From Bacteroidota bacterium (GTDB lineage Bacteria; Bacteroidota; Bacteroidia; B-17B0; Aurantibacillaceae): DNA of 11,710 nt. Shown here one piece after another: positions 1 through 8,361 of this stretch. Every line of letters begins with the position of its first letter. The stretch's first letter is position 1. Location of the stretch: NCBI GenBank assembly GCA_023433205.1, contig JAEZDS010000249.1:1-11710 (forward strand), written 5' to 3'. Below the pieces are notes generated by a model, which was given only the letters and a program-made list of their open reading frames with translations, did not search any database and was not told the origin of the DNA. The translations under genes and the position numbers were made by a program.

Positions 1-3000
1 GCCGTCTTTTGTTCTGTACCGGTTTATAAAATTCGACGAACGTGTATTGGAAAGAAGTTTGCTGAGATATTCACCTTGAGTGCTGGCCAGGTCATGGGGA
101 TGAATAAAATTGGTGAATGGCTGAGAGGTCAGTTCCTCTTCTGAAAAGCCCAGCAAATTACAGAAGGAGGGGTTCACTTTCAGGAAGCGGCCATTGGCGG
201 TGGCAATCGCGAGAATGTCGGGGGAGCTCTGAAATAACAGGTACATTTCTTCCTCCTGCTGCTTTCGGATAATTTCTCCGCCCAGCAGCTGGCGAAGGTG
301 AAGGTACTGGCTGGTTTTGTAAGTGTCGTTATTTAAATAGTTGTCGCTATATAAAATAAGTACACCCATTACTGTTTCGTTGTGCCACATAGGAATGGCC
401 AAAGCAGCCTTCAGGCCGGCTTCCCGGGCTTCGGGCATCCGCTTAAAATCTGGCAACTCGTCGATCCTGTCCCATACAATTGTCTCTTTCTCTTCCCAGG
501 CTTTTCCTGGCAAACCTTCGCCGGCCTGTAAGCGTTTAAGGTCAAGACTTTTCTGTATAAATGAGCTGCAATTATCGTCTTGAGCGTAGATGGAACTGAG
601 TGTGAGAAAAGTGTTAGCCTTGGTGTTGAGCCATACCTCCGCCGCTTTGAAATCTCCTGTTTCCGTGAGGTACTTCAGCAGGCTTTGAAGTGTGGTATTT
701 AAACGGATATTGTGGCTGAAGAACTGCGAAACCTGGTGCTGGATCTGTTTTTGTGCAGCCGCGCTCTTGAGATCAGTTACATCACGAATTACACCGATCA
801 TGTGTAAAGCATTGCCCTGAGGATCGCGTATTACGTGGGCGAATTCCTCCACAAAAGCGTAAGAACTGTCGGCCCGGCAAAAACGAAATTCGCTGTGCCA
901 TCGGCTCTGTGCTTTATCGGCCAGAAATGCGGAAAACCTTGCTCTGTCCTTTAACCTGTCTGATCTGTGAATCAGTTTGTTGAGAGATGAGATACCATAT
1001 CCCTTTTCTCTGCGTTGATAGCCAAAGATCCTGAAAAAATTATCACCCCATACCAGTGCATTGGTGCCAATGTTCCATTCATATAGTGCATCGTTGGTAG
1101 TTTGGTTTACAAGTTCGTAACGTTCGTTGCTTTTCTGAATTCCTTCCAGGTACTCAGCTTTTGCAAGCAGAACCGAGATCAGCCTTTGCGCCCGCTCAAG
1201 TGAATGTTTTTCGGTTTGAGTGGGTTTACGCGGAGATCTGTAGTAGTTACTGAGTACAGCTACAACTTTGTTGCCCGCGTTAAAAACCGGTTGTGCCCAG
1301 CAGGCAGAGAACTCTGAGTCGGCGGCCAGTTGCCGGTAGCCTGGCCATCTGTCTTGGGCTAAAACATTCTCAATGGCTACTGATCTTCCCAGAGAAAATG
1401 CCTCTGAACATGGCCCAATGTCACCATCTACCTGTTTTCCATTAAAGTAGCTGGTAAAGGCTGCTGGTAGTGAGGGAGAGGCCACGGGAAAAAATCTGTT
1501 GTTTTCAATTTTCAGAAGCATGATCCTTACCTCTGGTAATAAACTCTCTATCTTCTGAATGTAATTTTTTAGAATTTCACTAAGCATTGCCTCACGGCTG
1601 AAACTTAATGTCATTATTTCCTTTTCTATATTCTCGAGCTGCTGGTAAAAATGTTCAATCGTAATATCTTTAACAGCACCAACCACCCTTATGGCTTTTT
1701 TATTTTCATCCCGCAGGATCAGGGCCTTGTCGCGCACATACGCGTATTGGCCGTTCTTTTTTTGTAAACGGTATTCATGCTTCCATCTTTTGTTGCTGGT
1801 ATTGTACACTGTATTTTGAAATTTCTTCAAAAATTCCTCCTTATCTTCAGGATGTACGAGGTTGTTTACAATGGCATTGTTTTCTTTGAGTTTTGAGATG
1901 GCGACGCCAAAATTGCGTCTGAAGCCATCTCCAAGAAAAAGCTCGCCTGTATCCGGATAAAACTCCCAGATACTTTCTGAGCCGGCCTGCATCACAAGAT
2001 TAAAGCGCTCATTGCTGTTCTGCAGTTCTTTTTCCATAACAATGCGATAGGTAATGTCGATGCCCATACATTGAATTTCCGAAGGTTTTCCTTCTGCATC
2101 GGCAATACAGATAAAGTCCCAAAGTGTGGTAACAGTTGTTCTGTTTCTTGCGGGTTTGTCAAGCTCCACTTTGTACACTTTGCCAGGATGCATCAGGCAT
2201 TTTTCTACGATGTCCATAACCCGGGAATGGTGGTGAGAACAAATAGAAGTGAGACTGTTTTTGCCGATTATCTTGCCGTCGGGATACAGCCAGCCAAAAA
2301 CCTCCGCAAGCCTGCGGTTCACATAACTATAGTTGCCTTGTATATCAGTGCGAATTACAAAGTTGGTCTGCGATTCATAAAAACCTTTATAACGGGCCTC
2401 ACTGTGTTTTAGCTGCACCTGAGTTTCGATGATATCGGTTATATCAATACTGTTTACAATAATGCCTTTAACAGATGGTTCTTCACATAGGTTGGTGGCC
2501 ACGCTGCGCATCCAGCGCCATTTGCCGTCCTTTCTCCTGTAACGGTACGGACTTGCCTGAATGCGCCTTTTGCTTTTTAGTTGCTGGTATTCACTGTTCA
2601 CCAGCTCGCGGTCATCTGGGTGGATGTATCGAAAGAAATCTTTACCAACTAACTGTTTGGCGGTATAACCTGTAAAACCGGGAAAATTGGAGCTGGCATA
2701 CTGAATGGTGCCATCGGGTTCCAGAACTACAACTAGATCTGCACCTTCTCTTAGCAGCGCCTCAAAACGGCTTTTACTTCTGAGAAGCTGTTCCTCGCGT
2801 TGCACTTTTTCAGTAATGTCGCGCGAATTTGCAACTATTCCTCCAACGGCCGGGTCATCAAGCAGGTCGGTGGCAACGGTTTCTATCCACCGCCAGGTGC
2901 CGTTCTTGTGCAGAAATCTAAAGGGTTTAATTGTAACATACTTTTGTTTTCCTAACTTTTCGAAATTGGAATTTACTTCTTCCTGGTCGTCGGGATGAAT

Positions 3001-5148
3001 AAACTCGAAAGCGTTCTTTCCGTAATACTCCTCAGGTTCCGTACCAAGTAATCGGGCAGAAGAAGGGCCTACATAGAGATAGTTGGCGTCTTTATCAAGT
3101 ATTGATATTAGTTCTGAGCCTTCCTGCACCAGCGCCTTAAACACCCGTTCACTTTTCTCGAGTTTTTCACTGAATGTCCTTTCGGATGTGATATCTGAAA
3201 TGCTGACAAATGCCCCCACTATTTCGTTATACTCATCGCGTGCCGGTTTGTAAGTGATCTTAAAGATGAGGACTTCATTTCCCGTTGTTGGTATGGTTAG
3301 TTCTACTGTTTCTTCAGCTCCCTGAAAAACACGGTCGTAAAGCTTTCTCAAATAGTCTTCGCGTCCCTGCAGAGAATAATCAAGGATGTTATCGCCTGCT
3401 CGGACCTTACGCCTGAGGTGTTTTTCATACGAATTGCTGAACTGGTTGTTGAAGGAAACTATCTTGTAACTTTTGTCTACTAGAACAAAAGCCTCCTTGG
3501 TGTTATTGGTAAGCCAGGTGATCTGCCGCTCCAAATTTTTCCTGTCGCTCGCATCACGCGCTACACAATGCATTATCTGCATTTCCTTGTTCCAGAAAGC
3601 AGACCAGCTCAGGGGAACCTTGTTGCCATTCTTGTGCAGGAACCTGGTCCGGAAATTCCTGAACTGTTTTCCCTGAAAAACCTCAGCGGCAAAATCCAAA
3701 AAAGCCTGGCGATCTTTTTCAACTACCAGATCAGTTACCGGTACCGTTAAAAGTTCACCGGGTTTGTAACCCCACATCTTCATTGAGGCCGCGCTAACAG
3801 TCTTAAACTGCAGGTTGCCATCAATTGTGCAGATAACATCCAGTGAAGAATCAAGAATGTGCTGCAGCGCCTCACGCTCTTCTGTAAGTTGTTTCTGACT
3901 GTTCTTCAGATGGGTGGTGTCGCTGAAAACTATTACCGCTCCTTCAATTTTTCCATTGGTTACAATAGGTGTTGAGGAATAGCGCACAGGGATAGCCTCT
4001 CCGTTCTTGTGCCAGAAAAGATCATCCTCAACCCGGCAACCTAATAAAGAATCTTTAGAAAGGTAAATAGGACATTCATGTTCAGGAAAAATGCTGTTGT
4101 CAGCTTTTCGGGAATGTATCAGGCGGTGCATGTTCCTGCCTATGCATTCGTCTGGTGAGTAGCCAAGCAGCGCGGCGGCTGCCGGATTGATAAAGGTACA
4201 CAGTCCCTCGTTGTCGATCCCATAAATGCCCTCTTCTGTACTTTTAAGAAGTAGCTGTTCCTGCAGCTGAATCAAAAACTGGTTAACAGTAGTGGTTATT
4301 GTGTTTGCTACTGCATCAAGAAGAAGCTTTTCTTCAGCAAGAAACATGTTTTTTTCCTGCTCAAGCTCTTTTGAATAAGAGGCACAGATGCAAAGTTTTT
4401 TATTGGATGCGGTGATCTTTTCACAAGACAGTTTGTTGGTTGATAGGTTTCCAGGACCTGCAGAATAAGTTTTTCCGTCGAAACTGATCTGTACTGAAGC
4501 CAGTTTCGGATATTGCAGTCCGAGGCGAATAATTTCGGCCGCTTTGGGAAGAAGCCGGCCAGGTTCCAGACCTTTGCCGCACAGTTGTGTTATCTTAAAC
4601 ACACAGGTTTGTTCCTTGTTTCTTTCTGTCAGGTGGTAAAGTGTTTGTTCCAGCTGCTCTTGGGTGAACCTGTTTTTGCTTTTTTCACTCAAACGCATGA
4701 TCTGGTCCCGACAACTCTTTAAAGCAAAAGAATGATCCTCTGAAAACGCCGCCGGCTTTCTGCGAAGTATAGTCAGTATTGCACGATGATCTTCCGCCAG
4801 TCCTTGCAGCTCAGCGGCAACGAGGAACTTAAAACCGCCTGTTTGAATTTGCGGATTGTTTATAAAGATGGGATGGTTTTTGGACGCGTCAGCAATCAGG
4901 ACCAGGTTATTGCTGAGGTCAGGGAAGTGCGAAAGTTCAAGATCCTCCGGAAAATTTTGATCTGGAAATCCATAGGTATGACTTGCCCTGAGATAATTTC
5001 CTTTTTCAATAAAGATCGCCGCAGCTTCGGCTTTGCAGCTGATGGCTGCAAGCCTTAGTATGGCTGCCAGATCATCATCTGCTGGCAAGCCCACAGTTGA
5101 AGCAGGTTTATTATTGGAGGAAAGGTTATCCGGCTGTATTGATGACAT
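1..5148 (-). CDS. Giant multi-PAS/GAF cytosolic sensor protein, C-terminus beyond window
   Basis: Starts at the ATG at 5148 (an in-frame TGA lies a short way upstream) and stays open to base 1: 1716 codons with no stop. No signal peptide or membrane segment was seen, so it is probably cytosolic. Approximate domains: GAF-like 1 (20-150); GAF-like 2 (175-295, with LQYPKLASVQI and FLAEEKLLLDAVA); PAS1 (300-413, with HKNG and an ECPIYLSK cysteine motif); PAS2 (428-535); PAS3 (543-655); PAS4 (669-781); PAS5 (793-904); PAS6 (920-1033); PAS7 (1047-1163); GAF 3 (1177-1313, with SACWAQPVF and YYRSPRKPT); PAS8 (1345-1459); GAF 4 (1475-1627, with GEGLPGKAWE); PAS9 (from 1633, cut by the edge). Many PAS units contain HPDD/HPED and end in D(I/V)T. 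Such chains usually feed a histidine kinase, less often a cyclase or phosphatase; the output here is unseen. The ligands cannot be read from sequence. Confidence 0.93.
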   Translation of the reverse strand, partial: MSSIQPDNLSSNNKPASTVGLPADDDLAAILRLAAISCKAEAAAIFIEKGNYLRASHTYGFPDQNFPEDLELSHFPDLSNNLVLIADASKNHPIFINNPQIQTGGFKFLVAAELQGLAEDHRAILTILRRKPAAFSEDHSFALKSCRDQIMRLSEKSKNRFTQEQLEQTLYHLTERNKEQTCVFKITQLCGKGLEPGRLLPKAAEIIRLGLQYPKLASVQISFDGKTYSAGPGNLSTNKLSCEKITASNKKLCICASYSKELEQEKNMFLAEEKLLLDAVANTITTTVNQFLIQLQEQLLLKSTEEGIYGIDNEGLCTFINPAAAALLGYSPDECIGRNMHRLIHSRKADNSIFPEHECPIYLSKDSLLGCRVEDDLFWHKNGEAIPVRYSSTPIVTNGKIEGAVIVFSDTTHLKNSQKQLTEEREALQHILDSSLDVICTIDGNLQFKTVSAASMKMWGYKPGELLTVPVTDLVVEKDRQAFLDFAAEVFQGKQFRNFRTRFLHKNGNKVPLSWSAFWNKEMQIMHCVARDASDRKNLERQITWLTNNTKEAFVLVDKSYKIVSFNNQFSNSYEKHLRRKVRAGDNILDYSLQGREDYLRKLYDRVFQGAEETVELTIPTTGNEVLIFKITYKPARDEYNEIVGAFVSISDITSERTFSEKLEKSERVFKALVQEGSELISILDKDANYLYVGPSSARLLGTEPEEYYGKNAFEFIHPDDQEEVNSNFEKLGKQKYVTIKPFRFLHKNGTWRWIETVATDLLDDPAVGGIVANSRDITEKVQREEQLLRSKSRFEALLREGADLVVVLEPDGTIQYASSNFPGFTGYTAKQLVGKDFFRYIHPDDRELVNSEYQQLKSKRRIQASPYRYRRKDGKWRWMRSVATNLCEEPSVKGIIVNSIDITDIIETQVQLKHSEARYKGFYESQTNFVIRTDIQGNYSYVNRRLAEVFGWLYPDGKIIGKNSLTSICSHHHSRVMDIVEKCLMHPGKVYKVELDKPARNRTTVTTLWDFICIADAEGKPSEIQCMGIDITYRIVMEKELQNSNERFNLVMQAGSESIWEFYPDTGELFLGDGFRRNFGVAISKLKENNAIVNNLVHPEDKEEFLKKFQNTVYNTSNKRWKHEYRLQKKNGQYAYVRDKALILRDENKKAIRVVGAVKDITIEHFYQQLENIEKEIMTLSFSREAMLSEILKNYIQKIESLLPEVRIMLLKIENNRFFPVASPSLPAAFTSYFNGKQVDGDIGPCSEAFSLGRSVAIENVLAQDRWPGYRQLAADSEFSACWAQPVFNAGNKVVAVLSNYYRSPRKPTQTEKHSLERAQRLISVLLAKAEYLEGIQKSNERYELVNQTTNDALYEWNIGTNALVWGDNFFRIFGYQRREKGYGISSLNKLIHRSDRLKDRARFSAFLADKAQSRWHSEFRFCRADSSYAFVEEFAHVIRDPQGNALHMIGVIRDVTDLKSAAAQKQIQHQVSQFFSHNIRLNTTLQSLLKYLTETGDFKAAEVWLNTKANTFLTLSSIYAQDDNCSSFIQKSLDLKRLQAGEGLPGKAWEEKETIVWDRIDELPDFKRMPEAREAGLKAALAIPMWHNETVMGVLILYSDNYLNNDTYKTSQYLHLRQLLGGEIIRKQQEEEMYLLFQSSPDILAIATANGRFLKVNPSFCNLLGFSEEELTSQPFTNFIHPHDLASTQGEYLSKLLSNTRSSNFINRYRTKDG
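2431..3144 (-). repeat. Tandem pair of similar PAS domains (PAS4 and PAS5)
   Basis: Residues 669-781 and 793-906 of the giant sensor align along their whole length. Shared landmarks in order are EG(S/A)(E/D)L, IHPDD, VNS, a WRW core followed by VAT(D/N)L, P(A/S)V(G/K)GI(I)V, and NS(R/I)DIT. The rest of the PAS chain is much more diverged. This suggests a relatively recent internal duplication of one PAS_3-type module. Similarity is at protein level; long identical DNA stretches were not noticed, so it is not a fresh copy. Confidence 0.6.
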
Positions 5149-5541
5149 TAAAAAGGTGCTGATAATAGTTGTTTGATCGTATTTACATGTTCACCATTCT
5201 CTAATGTAGTTCAGCGTAACCTTTGCTAAAACAAGGCCGCAGACAACAACTGTTGCCTATACCTTTTTTGTTGCCAGGTAAGGAAAATCAATTCGTGCCA
5301 TCACCAGTATTAATGGCCGGTAACCGGATTTTTATCTGACAGATGCAATAATTTTACCCGGGTGTGAGGCAGAATTTCAGGCACAAGCTGAATTTTGCCA
5401 GATCAGAACAAAATTACTCAATAATGGTATTGTGGAGGCTTAAAAATTCTCACAAATATGAGTTCAAACTTACATGTGACATAATTTGTACTTTTGGAAG
5501 CTTGCAGCTTTAACGCTGATGTATTAAGTAAGTTTAGTATT
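5149..5541. other. Divergent intergenic spacer between the PAS/GAF sensor and the aldo/keto reductase
   Basis: AT-rich spacer of 393 bases with no convincing gene. It must hold the promoters of both flanking genes. On the plus strand TACTTTTG at 5489-5496 fits the bacteroidetal -7 consensus TAnnTTTG. On the minus strand TAATTTTG (complement of 5409-5416) fits it too, but would imply a leader of roughly 250 bases for the sensor. Neither has a good TTG at the usual upstream distance. Small palindromes occur: CCGGTAACCGG at 5317-5327 and ACCCGGGT near 5357. The octamer TTACATGT occurs at 5183-5190 and again at 5470-5477. None is strong enough to name as an operator. Confidence 0.6.
5489..5496 (+). 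promoter_or_regulatory. Candidate -7 promoter element for the aldo/keto reductase
   Basis: TACTTTTG matches the Bacteroidota -7 consensus TAnnTTTG and would place transcription start about 40 bases before the ATG at 5542. No clear TTG is found about 19 bases upstream; the nearest resemblance is TTC at 5463-5465, spaced 23 bases. The consensus is short and AT-rich, so a chance match is possible. Confidence 0.3.
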
Positions 5542-6528
5542 ATGGAATACCGCAGACTGGGAAAGTCAGGATTACAGGTAAGTGCGCTTTCGTTTGGAAG
5601 CTGGGTTACATTCGGAAAGCAGATAGGCGACAGCACGGCTGATGAACTAATGACCATTGCTTATGAAAACGGCGTGAATTTTTTTGATAACGCCGAGATC
5701 TATGCCAGGGGTAAATCTGAAACAGTGATGGGAGGCATCCTCAGGAAGAAAGGCTGGGCGCGCAGCTCTTATGTTTTAAGCAGCAAGGTGTTTTTTGGTT
5801 ATGAGGAGGGCAAACCAAACCAATCAGGTCTTTCGCGGAAACATATCATAGAAGGTTGCCACGCGGCGCTAAAACGTTTGCAGGTTGAGTATATAGACCT
5901 TTTTTTCTGTCATCGTCCAGATAAAAATACTCCGATTGAAGAGACCGTACTTGCCATGAACACGCTTATTCAGCAGGGAAAGATTTTTTACTAGGGTACC
6001 AGCGAGTGGAGCAGCGACGAGATCATGCAGGCATTTGTGTTTGCGGAACGCCATCACCTTATTGGTCCCACCATGGAGCAGCCACAATACAATATGTTTG
6101 AACGCACCAAAGTGGAGAAAGAATACCAGCTGCTTTTCAGAGATTTTGGCCTGGGAACCACCACGTGGAGTCCACTGGCCAGCGGATTGCTGACAGGTAA
6201 ATACAACCAGGGTATGCCCACCGATAACCGTTTACATATAGAAGGTATGGACTGGTTGAAAGAGCGTACACTTGGCGATACTTCACGTATTGAAAAAACC
6301 AGGAAGCTTGGTGAGCTCGCAAGAGAGCTTGGTGTGAGTTTGCCCAGACTGGCCATTGCGTGGTGTATTAAAAATCCGGCGGTAAGTACTGCCATCCTTG
6401 GCGCCAGCAAACCAGAGCAGTTGAAAGAAACCATTACCGCCTGCGAAGTGCTTCCGCTGTTAACCACAGAAGTGCTGGAGAAGGTGGAAGGTATTTTGCA
6501 GAACCAGCCGGTGAAGGCGCTGTTTTAA
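5542..6528 (+). pseudogene. Kv-beta-like (AKR6-type) aldo/keto reductase interrupted by an in-frame TAG
   Basis: NAD(P)H-dependent aldo/keto reductase resembling potassium-channel beta subunits and their bacterial relatives. The frame from ATG 5542 (MEYRRLGKSGLQVSALSFGS) to TAA 6526-6528 spans 328 residue positions, the normal family length. The catalytic tetrad is present: D49 and Y54 in FFDNAEIYA, K82 in SSKVFFG, H124 in FFCHRPD. Codon 151 (5992-5994) is TAG, exactly where the family has Trp in the YWGTSxW motif; the sequence reads FY-stop-GTSEWSSDEIMQ. Downstream hallmarks continue in the same frame: MEQPQYNMF, TWSPLASGLLTGKY, LAIAWCIKN, ILGASKPEQL. As written, translation gives a 150-residue N-terminal half lacking most of the cofactor-binding C-terminal half. 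ATG 6025 (residue 162) could not restore a whole barrel. Possible explanations are recent pseudogenisation, a sequencing error or readthrough. Confidence 0.85.
5992..5994 (+). other. In-frame amber codon replacing a conserved Trp codon
   Basis: The triplet TAG sits between TAC (Tyr150) and GGT (Gly152) in the reductase. A single G-to-A transition from TGG explains it, because related aldo/keto reductases have Trp here. No other frame disruption is seen on either side. Among the seven gene ends readable in the window, five use TAA and two use TGA; none uses TAG. Confidence 0.85.
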
Positions 6529-6590
6529 GAATACCTAGGAGCACATAGTTTAGAAATTACATTGGAGGGCTATAACTTCCTATGTGTAGA

Positions 6591-7109
6591 TCATTCCTTA
6601 ACCACCCCTGGTTTAAAGTAAAGACTAAGGCTGTTTACACAATATCTCTGCCCTGAGCTGGTGGGACCATCATCGAATAGGTGGCCGAGGTGTCCGCCGC
6701 ATTTAGCGCAAACGATCTCGGTGCGGACCATTCCGTGCGAAAGATCTTTTACCTTCTTCACTTTCTCGCCCCCTCCCAGTTCGTTGTCGAAGCTGGGCCA
6801 GCCGCAGTGCGAATTAAATTTTTGTTTGCTTGAAAAAAGTTCGGTGCCGCAGCCTGCGCACGTGTAATACCCTTCCTCGTAGTGGTCGTTATATTCTCCT
6901 GTAAATGGTCTTTCTGTTCCTTTTTCGCGCAGCACTTCAAATTGCCGGGGAGTAAGTATTTTTTTCCATTCTTCCTCTGATTTATTTACTGAAGTTGACA
7001 TACTGTTGTTGGTTTGGTTGGCAGCATCATAATTTTTTGTTTCAGACGATTGACAGGAGGCAAACATGTTTACCAGGATCAATGCGCCCAGGATCACAAA
7101 ACGAATCAT
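6591..7109 (-). CDS. msrB: Peptide-methionine (R)-S-oxide reductase MsrB, predicted lipoprotein
   Basis: Reduces methionine-R-sulfoxide in oxidised proteins. The 172-residue product begins with a hydrophobic leader ending in FASC (Cys19), read as a type II signal peptide, then a short polar linker, then the MsrB domain from about residue 46 (EEEWKKILTPRQFEVLR). The zinc site is CAGC (C84, C87) plus CAKC (C134, C137). FNSHCGWPSF carries Cys102, a likely resolving cysteine, and RYCVNSLSLYF carries the catalytic Cys157. The leader suggests a periplasm-facing anchored enzyme that repairs envelope proteins. The lipobox is imperfect because position -3 is Phe. Met37 could start a soluble cytosolic form, but the well-formed leader favours the ATG at 7109. 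Last gene of the minus-strand cluster, 49 bases after the VWA gene; ends in TGA. Confidence 0.93.
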   Translation of the reverse strand: MIRFVILGALILVNMFASCQSSETKNYDAANQTNNSMSTSVNKSEEEWKKILTPRQFEVLREKGTERPFTGEYNDHYEEGYYTCAGCGTELFSSKQKFNSHCGWPSFDNELGGGEKVKKVKDLSHGMVRTEIVCAKCGGHLGHLFDDGPTSSGQRYCVNSLSLYFKPGVVKE

Positions 7110-7158
7110 CTATCAAAAATAAAACATTTGATGTGGTCGTGAAGATGTATGGGAAAAA

Positions 7159-8304
7159 TTAACGGTTAGCTGCAGGGGGCTGACTTCTCAGCTTAACTTC
7201 CTCAAGAATCCTGCCGCCGCTGTCTTTTCTTCTTTTGATGTGAATAAAGGTGCCTTCTCCCTTGGCCGCTATTTGTTTGAGTGTTCGAATGGCCTCCCTG
7301 TCGTCTCCGAAAGCTACCGTGGTTAGCATAACAGCGCCATTTGACTGTCGCTCATCCCACACGCGCTGATCTTCTTCCAGGAATCTGAATTTCCCATCGC
7401 TCGCCATGATTATTAAGTTGTTGCCTCCTTTGATGTAATGTTTCTGGGCCATTTCCTGACTAAAAAGAATTGCTTTCTTCCCTTTGGTCATTCCGCGGGC
7501 TTTTAAAGAATTCACCACATCGTGCAACTGCTTTTTGTTGCTGCCGCTTACCGACTCTAGGCGCACTTTTACGGAGTCAGCGTAAGTAATCAGTGTAACC
7601 GAATCTACATCGCGGATTGCATTGATGAGATGATGCAGCTCTTCTTTCATTAAGGGAAGCTTCAGGCTGTCGCGCATAGAGCTGCTGATATCCACCAGCA
7701 ACAGTATATTGTTGGGAAGGTTTCCTTCCAGAGGTCCCTGATCCTTTGCCGGTTTAGGTTCAGGCAACGGTTTCCTGTATGCTTCAGGTTCAGTGGTACT
7801 GGTTACCTTTGGTTCAGAGATCTGACTGAGATCATATTTGTCGGCGAGCCTCGCGTTTTCTTCCGGAATTATCACACTTTTCTGGTTGCGGGGCAGTCGT
7901 GTTCTCCCGCTTCCAAAATAATAACAGGCGGTGAGGTCATTGTGCCTGATTTTTTCGATCTGCCCCGACATGCTGATGGCGTATGTTCCTTTTTTATCGG
8001 TGGTGAGCAGTGTAATGTGTTTGAGGAATCTGCCGGCGCTTTTCGGTTCAAACGACAGAATCAGCAGGGCTGTATCGCCAGGCTGCAGAGTGCGTTTACT
8101 TGTGTACACCAGCACACCCTCGTCGGCAGAGGCGCGCAATAGATGAATTTTTTCCTTGCCGCTGTTGTTTATTACCACATCACCCTTTATTTCAGAAACA
8201 GTTCCTAACTGCCCCAGGTCGATATGCTGCTCACTGAAGGTGATCTGTCCGCGAAAGGTGGCTGACAGAAAAAGCAGGAATATGAGACTTAACCTTTTGA
8301 TCAT
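7159..8304 (-). CDS. Exported protein with DUF1573-like domain and von Willebrand factor A domain
   Basis: 381 residues from the ATG at 8304. The frame could extend one codon to TTG 8307, but ATG is preferred. A hydrophobic signal peptide covers about residues 2-19, with cleavage likely near FRGQ. Residues 20-115 look like the Ig-fold DUF1573/ASH type: FSEQHIDLGQLG at the start, INNSGKEKIHLL, then LQPGDTALLILSFEP. A Pro/Glu/Lys-rich linker follows (about 165-195). The VWA domain (about 198-365) has an intact metal-ion-dependent adhesion site: D205-x-S207-x-S209 in LLVDISSSM, T273 in RGMTKGKK, and D303 in IIMASDGKF. VWA domains bind protein ligands through a divalent metal; the partner here is unknown. 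No membrane anchor or T9SS-type C-terminal domain was recognised, so it is probably periplasmic or secreted. It lies between the UMF1 transporter and msrB. Confidence 0.85.
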   Translation of the reverse strand: MIKRLSLIFLLFLSATFRGQITFSEQHIDLGQLGTVSEIKGDVVINNSGKEKIHLLRASADEGVLVYTSKRTLQPGDTALLILSFEPKSAGRFLKHITLLTTDKKGTYAISMSGQIEKIRHNDLTACYYFGSGRTRLPRNQKSVIIPEENARLADKYDLSQISEPKVTSTTEPEAYRKPLPEPKPAKDQGPLEGNLPNNILLLVDISSSMRDSLKLPLMKEELHHLINAIRDVDSVTLITYADSVKVRLESVSGSNKKQLHDVVNSLKARGMTKGKKAILFSQEMAQKHYIKGGNNLIIMASDGKFRFLEEDQRVWDERQSNGAVMLTTVAFGDDREAIRTLKQIAAKGEGTFIHIKRRKDSGGRILEEVKLRSQPPAANR

Positions 8305-8361
8305 CAATAATTACGGCAAAACAAGGTAAAGGTAACGCCGTATAAGTGAATATTTGTGAAA

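Noticed and set aside
4786..5058. Plus-strand open frames opposite the PAS/GAF sensor (this one and several others between 341 and 4722)
   Set aside because: All lie antisense to a continuous 1716-codon frame with recognisable domains and show no protein family features.
5494..5541. N-terminal extension of the aldo/keto reductase to the ATG-like start at 5494
   Set aside because: The family begins at MEYRRLGKSG (ATG 5542); the extension overlaps the candidate -7 element and has no homologous look.
5418..5657. Minus-strand open frame of 79 residues across the spacer and the reductase start
   Set aside because: It overlaps the conserved reductase coding sequence antisense and its product has no recognisable feature.
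6054..6467. Minus-strand open frame of 137 residues opposite the second half of the reductase
   Set aside because: The plus strand carries clear aldo/keto reductase motifs in the same bases; the antisense product is a by-product of codon composition.
6529..6590. Inverted repeat CACATAG (6542-6548) and CTATGTG (6580-6586) as a terminator between the convergent reductase and msrB genes
   Set aside because: Only seven AT-leaning pairs with a 31-base loop and no T-run; too weak to call, although a terminator would be expected here.
8305..8307. TTG as the start of the DUF1573-VWA gene
   Set aside because: The adjacent ATG at 8304 is a stronger start and leaves the signal peptide unchanged.
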